From Notospermus geniculatus (Eukaryota; Nemertea; Pilidiophora; Heteronemertea; Lineidae), in assembly GCA_002633025.1 (NCBI GenBank), contig NMRB01000050.1:276698-340697 (forward strand): 64,000 bases of DNA, written 5' to 3'. The translations under genes were made by a program, and so were the position numbers. Below, piece after piece: positions 57,311 through 64,000 of this stretch (within the stretch, counting starts at the first letter, position 1; every line of letters begins with the position of its first letter). The notes under the pieces were generated by a model. That model saw only the letters and a program-made list of their open reading frames with translations, did no database searches and had not been told where the DNA came from.

Positions 57311-57418
57311 AATGGCTGGTATCCATAAAAGTGAGCAATTGCTTTTACTTAAGATTTGCACAGCAATGTCCAATGTAAATGTAGGCCTACTACAAAATTT
57401 AAAGTAAAAGCATTTGCC
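57311..57418. mobile_element. AATGGCTGGTAT / AAATGCTTTTACTT MITE, uninterrupted left part
   Basis: It starts 'aatggctggtatccataaaa', as at 38593. The core 'cttttacttaagatttgcac' and 'aaagtaaaagcatttgcc' match. It shows the pre-insertion state of 38593-39397, although the right terminus is lost. Confidence 0.65.
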
Positions 57419-57676
57419 AGCGGCTAGCTTATCAGCCAGTGTCCACGGATAAGAAGCCACGGAAGAAGACCAGTTTACACGATCGCAGTGGGAGAAGTTT
57501 ACTGTCCACGACTGACAGACAACTACATGTACTTGTCAATAGTCCTCTCTAAACAATCTGATTCTCACCAGAGACGCAGTCGATAGCCTTGTTTGGCCAA
57601 GATGCTCGAAACTAGCCCCTGGATGAGCTGGCTGGACCTGCTTACATTTGGAAAAATTGCACGATGAAGATTCCTC

Positions 57677-57748
57677 AGGGCCGTATGCACGGGTCGGACT
57701 TTAGCCAAATGAAAGTGTGGCTGAAGTCCGATCCGTGCATACGGCCCT
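57677..57748. repeat. 72-bp hairpin with AGGGCCGTATGCACGG arms
   Basis: Left 'agggccgtatgcacgggtcg' pairs with right 'cgatccgtgcatacggccct', and inner 'gactttagcc' with 'ggctgaagtc'. It is the short form of 17662-17804. Confidence 0.75.
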
Positions 57749-60700
57749 TAGTGTAAATGGGGCTATAGACAGCGAGTTGGACCAAAAATTCACAAACGTA
57801 TGAATTTCTGGTCACACTGTAGGCCTACAAAGTCTTAATTTTCACTCCACTCTTTGATTATTTTGTGTTGTTTACCGTTGAGAAGAAAGCGTCATTATGT
57901 ACTTAATACCTGAAGAGTCCTTGAGAATGTGAAAACAGACAATTCCCTCTAATGACCTTATTCACCAGTAACCTTGAATCACAAAAGACCGTAAATTATC
58001 CAACTCAAGAGCAGGAAACGATGTCCCAAATTGTATACCCTAAACCACCCCCTTATCTGGCCATGAGTCCACCCCTCCCTCCCAGAAAAGCAAATTACCT
58101 GAATACACTTTCATTATATAATTGGATGTGGAACCCATATCATGGTATTCGATTCAACGACCATTAAATTCTGAAAACAAATTCCAGCCTTTTTTGGTCA
58201 TTTCTCTCCCCTTTTTATTCGTCAGTCAAACAACCTATAGAAATTCTCCATTTTATCAAATTTCGCTATTTTGTCAAAAAGTGAACGAAAGGTGTCAGAT
58301 TTCCTTACAATGATATCGGGTTTCTTTTCTCATGCCGACACGTCATGGTCTAAAGAAACGTCACCGGGATCGGTCAAGGTGATTTCGAAGGTCAGCGCAA
58401 ACCGTCAAAAGGGTGTGTTTGGCAAAATTGGTCACCCAAGAAAATGGGGCAAAATTTAACTTTGAAAAGATCACAAAGATTTATGCCATTGATTTTCCAA
58501 AAATCAAATGTAGTATTTGATAATATAGACCTTTAACTATTAGTTTCTCCATCTGGGATGTACAGTGTACATTACTGATTTGAAGGAGGGTATCAAAAAA
58601 TATTGAGCTTACCAGCAAAATCTATATCGTTTCGTCCGACACCAAAACTACTTTCCGCTGTCAGACTTTAAAGGATTCTAAGATCAATTAGTTTGCAGTG
58701 CCATAATTTAGAGCTCCATGATACCTGGATCTGACATGAATATTGTACAATGTAGAGTTTCAAGAAACAGCCTTTCACTAGTAGACAAAAGAATGGTGAA
58801 AATTTTCTGGTGTCGGACGGAACGCTTTTTGAAACACACCCAAAAGTCTTGCCGCTGAAACTGAACTTTGAACCCCCGAATTCTTTCCCTCTGACCGCAG
58901 AGCGCCCTTGGTCAGAAAGTAAGAGGATTTTCTATTCATTTCAAACAACTCAGTCAAACACCTGGGTGATAGTAAACGCTGGGGTATTTGTTAAGATGCG
59001 CGGACAATTTGTGGAGGGTGGTAAAAATAACGCATGAAAAGGAGGATGGTTCGGTTACCATCGTTTTCTATTCGCGCCGTGCAGCCCTGGTGAATTCCTT
59101 CAGATGAAAAGGATGATGAAAATGTTTTTGTCAGTTTCAATACAACGGTTGCCCACGTCTGCCGCAGTCATTTTCTGTGTTTGGATAATATTGATGAGGG
59201 AAGATACCGTTCGCGCTGCAGGGCTTCAGCAACAAGATTTAAACTTAACTGCTATTTTTGTCTCTCAGATAAATCACAAGAACTTCACCTCAAAATTCCT
59301 CAGAATATTATAACCAACGATTTTGAATTGATAAATGGATTCAGCCTTGAAGAAGCGGGTACCTTCTCGACTGTCTCCGAGCTGAACTAACTGAATTTGA
59401 GAAATTAAGGGCATATCCAATTGCGACCCCTGCATCCTGGTCATTCAAGACAAATAACTCAGAAGATTTTGTCTTGTGGAATGAATGGATGAAGAATGGT
59501 TACAATTAGGCTCAAGGTCAGAGTAAGAACGCATCTGTTGCACTTAGAATGATTTGATATTTGAAATTCCTTATACCCTTATCCCTTTCTTTGGCGACAT
59601 GGTCTGCTGTCCCTTTTTGGCGGAAAAACCTCCCATATCTGCCTCTCTAAGATCGATGGTCTTGAAATTTCCCTTGTTGGATTTGAATCAAAGCGCAATA
59701 TTACCAAGAAGACAAATTTATGTTCGGTAGCATTATGAAAGGTCACGCCATTCTCAGACTGCTCAACTACTTTCACTCAAATAAGACATTTTATTGTTGT
59801 TTTAGTACAGAATTTGGAGGTTAGATTTGAAAGGCCAGTGTATGCTTGAGAACCAATCACTGGCTTCTCATGACATGGCGCTATACCTCGGGCCTGGAAA
59901 ATGCTTATTATGGCTTCATTCTCAAGATAAAACCAAATGTTCAATTTCTAGATCACATGTTGAATTTTTAGATTTTGATTTCAAACTTTAACAGCCAAAG
60001 AAGCCCCCTTTAATCATCCCTAGCACAAGGAATCTGGAATCATCACTCACAGGTCATTACAATCAATTTAATGTGATATTTACCACTGATATGCCAACGG
60101 TGACCCTTTTATCCAAACCCTGAAGGCACTGCAAATGGCTTACAGAATGTTGTTGCCAAAGCTGAAAGACCCCTCCGAAATGATATCGCCCGAGGACCCT
60201 TGTTGTAACCAGTTGCGATCCCTCCAAAATGATAGTGTAATTGATAAATCACTGCAGACAGATATTGCCAAACTGAAAGAAGGGTCAGACCCTTATTTCA
60301 TCAGTGTTACCCCTTATGAGGACTGGATACAATGGAATTCTTCAACTGTTTGGTGATATCTCTTATTTCAATTGTATCATTCCTCGAGACGAGTTGTTGT
60401 TGACCTTTTTGCTCGATGTCATGTTCACCCCTAATATTTGGACCCTCAGACCTAATTGAAGATAATTTGAGGGTTATATACCCTGGGCCGCAATCTGCTT
60501 TGATGCCCAGGGTCTGGGTCTGTTGTCTGAAGAAGACCCAGACAACTTTTCATGAGATATCAATGCATTGTGTATTTCAAGGGTTTGGTTCTGAGTTGAG
60601 TGCCTGGGAAATTCATCCAACCCGTTTCTTTATCGATGGTCATTTTGTTCTATAGACGAAACGATGGTCACCACATTCTGACCTTACTCCTGTGAATCTC

Positions 60701-60805
60701 TGTTTGGCCTCTCTTCTATCAATGAACGAAGTACTAGTTGGCCCCAAGTCCCTGGGAAATGCTATGGTGTGAATGTGACTGATATTCACTGACTAGGACA
60801 ATAGG
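57749..60805. other. No gene recognised
   Basis: Long stretch without a clear repeat. Short frames, for example 59104-59390 and 60135-60356, have near-normal composition, but I see no acceptor/donor pair or family resemblance. Confidence 0.4.
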
Positions 60806-60950
60806 GAGGTTTAGGTATCAAACGATAAACGTATACTTTACGACAACGTTAATTTTCATACTACACATTAACCAGATTTTATATTGCATTTTCGGTACAA
60901 AAATAACGTTGTCTTTAACGTTTACGTTTATCGTTTGATTTCTAAACCTC
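60806..60950. mobile_element. 145-bp MITE with GAGGTTTAGNTATCAAACG ends
   Basis: Left 'gaggtttaggtatcaaacga' pairs with right 'tcgtttgatttctaaacctc'. Inner 'aacgtatac' pairs with 'gtttacgtt', and 'gacaacgtta' with 'taacgttgtc'. Confidence 0.75.
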
Positions 60951-62812
60951 TGTACTAAGACAACCCGTATCTACGCCGTACTGCTGGCTGTCCATATCAT
61001 CCTTCCGAATTTAGTAGTACAGGTGTCAATACGCCTATCTTTCATTGGCCTGCTCCAAACAGAATAGTTGGCGTTGGCCACATCTTTTTTCCACACAGGC
61101 AAGTAATCGTAAGAATGGTTGGCCTGCAGCTTCAGGTGCCTGGGAAGAAGGGAAGGACGAAAGACCCTAGATTAGTTTTACAGTATTCTCTGAGGACACT
61201 TGAAAGGGCTTGAAACCCCAACAATACATTATAAACCTTCTAGTTGTCGCCGTTGATTTGGCTGGAACCTGAGTGCTTCTCTACCTTGTTCTGGATAATG
61301 ATACACAGATATTATCGGTCAAGTTGTGGTGAATGAATCTAATCACCCCAACAGTGGGACCTGTTGCTGTTGTCCCTGTATCAAAAAAGGGTATGACCCC
61401 TTCAGGTTGGGCATAAAAGGGTTCTCAGATTGTCTCGGTGAGAGGAGGGTCAGTAGAAATAAAGCTTTCCCCTTTGTTGTCCTCTGTGAGTCCATGCCCT
61501 GACCTCATCACAAACTGATGATCAAGAAAGAAACTTGAAAATGCTCAAAACCTCTTGAATTCTGGCCAATCCTGTCTTTTAAAGCCCTCCATTCTGATCC
61601 AAGAGGTTGGGAGAGTTGGTCATCGTTAACAACTAAGATAACAACTAAGATGTCTCGCAATATTTGAGAGCTGGATGCCTGATGTCGGCAAGGCCTACTC
61701 CATTCCCATTTAAAGTACTAATTTCCTCACGATGAGTAAACCTGTCAATCGGTAGGCCCCTACAGAGTAGTATTCGTCAACACAAGGCTAAGGTCAAAGC
61801 CTAGTGGGTGTTATTTGAAGAACACTTCCGAAGCTTCAAACTTCTTTAACATATCTCACGAGGGCCTTCCTTCCCTGTCGAACATGCATGGTGTATGCCA
61901 TCCTCAAGTAATCAGGGCTTCGGCCTCGTTCCTCTTCAGACATGTCAGACCAGTCGTACACGTGTACGTGAGTGGATGCAGGGGTGAGGTAAAACCCCTG
62001 CCGTGGGAGGATGAGTATATGCAGTCGAGAAGAACTCCAGTCCACTGTCTCCCTTCCCTTTACCCATCTTCTGAAATCTGAGCAAAGTGAGAAAAGACAT
62101 CATCATCTGGATTTCTGATTCTCATTCCACGCTATTCTGTCAATCAATGTGTTCTGACCAGGATAAGTGCAGCCAGTCAATCTATAAATATTGGTAATTT
62201 AATAAAACTGTTTATGTTCTGATGGAAGTTGTTTGCCAATAAAAGCTTTTGGGGTAAATATTTTCGTTTGACCATTAACAGGCCTCTTGACCTGTGACCG
62301 GTGTCATCTGACAGGACGCTGAAGAAACTGCTGAGGGGAAGGGGTGATTTTGAATACAGGGTACCGTATCAGCACTGCTGGTGCCTAATCTGTCAAAATA
62401 TCACATCTGATTTTGTTGGAAAATTTTTTTAAAATTTGCCGTCCCCCCGTCGCTATGCTAGCTACGGGTCTGACTTCATTTGTAATTTCATATGGTGCTT
62501 GTGAATATTGCCCAAATCTGCAATTAATTTGGCTACAACTCTCCACTGACGAAATGTACAGATTTGCAGTTCTTGTTGAAATGAACAGTTAGGCTGTTAT
62601 TAGAACTTGATTTCAAGTTCATTGTACCATCATGATGGTATCAGCTGCCCATGTAACAATGTCTGCATAGCAGGAGAATCCTCAGCAGAATCTGATGTAT
62701 GGCCTCGGAAGTTTCAGTGAATACAAGTTCTCCCCATTCACCTTCCATTGACCAATCTTACTTTGGCACCAGGGTAGCCTATAAATCTGTGAATGCATTT
62801 CTACTGAATATG
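60951..62812. other. No gene recognised
   Basis: No exon or repeat shared with the rest of the window is evident. Confidence 0.4.
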
Positions 62813-62814
62813 TA

Positions 62815-63776
62815 CACTCATGGCCAAAAGTAAATGGACAGCAGTTTATCTTGAATATCTCCAAACCAATGTGGTGGAGAAAATTGAATCCGACATATGT
62901 AGTAGTAAATTTTCCTGGCTATCTAATGGTATCAACGTCGAAAAAATCCGCTGAAATCCGCATTTGACAGAAGGAATTTTGTAAAGGTATGTTTTTTGCT
63001 ACTTTTTTATTTGCAGGATTTCATTCAAAATTTTTATATCACTGTGTTCTACTCATCGAGGCCTTTCATAATATATCCTGAAATTTCAAATATTCCGTGT
63101 AGAAATGTGATTTCGGGGCACTTTTATCAAAATTATGTTGGCCATGCTTGCAACACCTTTGACAGAGCCCCTTGAACCCGATGATCATGCCGGTAGATAA
63201 AAATCAATGGCCATTGAATAGTTTGTGGGATTGACGGGGTGCCAACAGGGTGTGAATTGGTCAACTAACAGGAATCCACTGAATTGACGCAGCCTGTTAT
63301 GGAAATTGACCATGCATGATAAACGCGACCTTCAGCCACAACTGGGTTTCATTATTCATTGTGAACGAGAAATGACAATACTTAGTTTTCATTCACCACC
63401 ACAACTCACAATAGTGCAGAGGCCTGTGTCAAAGGTGTTGCACGCGTGGCCAAAAATATTTGAATAAAAGTGCCCCAAAATCACATTTCTACACGGAATA
63501 TTTGAAATGTTAGGATATTTTATGAAAGGCCTCTATGAGTAGAACACAGTGATATAAAAATTTTCAATGAAATCATGCAAATAAAAAAGTAGCAAAAAAC
63601 ACGCCTTTACAAAATTCCTTCTGTCCAATGCGGTTTTCAGCGGATTTTTCCGACGCTGATACCATTAGATAGCCAGGAAAATTTACCACCACATATGTCG
63701 GATTCAATTGTCTTCAGCCCATTGTTTTGGAGATATTCAAGATAAACTGCTGTCCATTTACTTTTGGCCATGAGTG
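62815..63776. mobile_element. Tc1/mariner-like non-autonomous element with 349-bp inverted arms
   Basis: The 962-bp element is flanked by TA (62813-62814 and 63777-63778). Ends 'cactcatggccaaaagtaaa' and 'tttacttttggccatgagtg' are exact inverses and resemble Tc1-type termini. Arms 62815-63163 and 63428-63776 align in register with a few mismatches. The 264-bp centre has no transposase frame. Confidence 0.8.
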
Positions 63777-63778
63777 TA

Positions 63779-64000
63779 CATGCAAATGAGGTCAGTTTGA
63801 GGTGGACTTTGGTAAGTTTAAAACCAAGGTGTTGGGTGATTTGGTGCTCTCAACCAGCAGCTATTTACAGTTGTAACAATAACACTGGCAACCAAACAGC
63901 TAAGTTGCTGAAAGTTTGATATTCTTCCGAACTCTGTACACTAAACATTTCACAACACCACCAAGATCGTCTGCTAAAGGTGAGAATGTTATCCAGCATC
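63779..64000. other. No feature recognised at the right edge
   Basis: Unique-looking sequence. I see nothing in it. Confidence 0.4.

Noticed and set aside
59104-59390. Small secreted-protein-like frame with a hydrophobic start
   Set aside because: Two overlapping frames are equally open, no splice signals are in place, and no recognisable domain is present.
60135-60356. 73-residue frame with near-normal protein composition
   Set aside because: No acceptor, start context or homology could be seen. It is left as unassigned sequence.

Overview
The window is animal nuclear DNA. Its genes are split by GT-AG introns, and the rest is dense in tRNA-derived SINEs, small inverted-repeat elements and tandem repeats. 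The style of the SINEs and palindromic elements, and the recurring CCGGTA and AGGCCTA words, suggest a marine invertebrate, perhaps an echinoderm or hemichordate. I cannot name the species. There is a 104-base N gap at 20656-20759 and single ambiguous bases at 22815, 26606, 38819 and 49873.

Layout. Positions 1-2307 hold the last three coding exons (+) of a gene that starts upstream of the window. Its 166-residue visible C-terminus ends in a serine/aspartate-rich tail with a basic patch, and I do not recognise the family. Positions 2308-10563 are 3' UTR and intergenic sequence full of repeats. Positions 10564-17233 hold an eight-exon gene (+) for a protein of about 540-555 residues with 17 leucine-rich repeats of the cysteine-containing (AMN1/FBXL) type. 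Its N-terminus has a BC-box-like motif resembling those of ZYG11, ZER1 and AMN1, so a role as a CUL2-elongin ubiquitin-ligase substrate receptor is a reasonable inference. Every intron of this gene except the 146-base one contains at least one repeat element. A likely poly(A) signal lies at 18994.

Positions 19.0-64 kb contain no exon I can defend. They hold SINEs of three families, about a dozen families of TIR-bounded non-autonomous DNA elements (several flanked by TTAA, one Tc1-like flanked by TA), three cases of one element inserted into another, and several tandem arrays. The most striking array is a 60-bp minisatellite at 55238-56256.

The most interesting finding is a set of five very short insertions (50 to about 245 bp) at 17949-18181, 41950-42164, 50060-50191, 51810-51859 and 54202-54447. 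Four are flanked by exact 9-14 bp target-site duplications. They carry all or part of a hammerhead-ribozyme-like core (CTGANGA, helix II, GAAA, then a 4-nt palindrome). Two carry two facing copies as long perfect or near-perfect inverted repeats. They look like 5'-truncated Penelope-like retroelement 3' ends, and one sits in the probable 3' UTR of the LRR gene.
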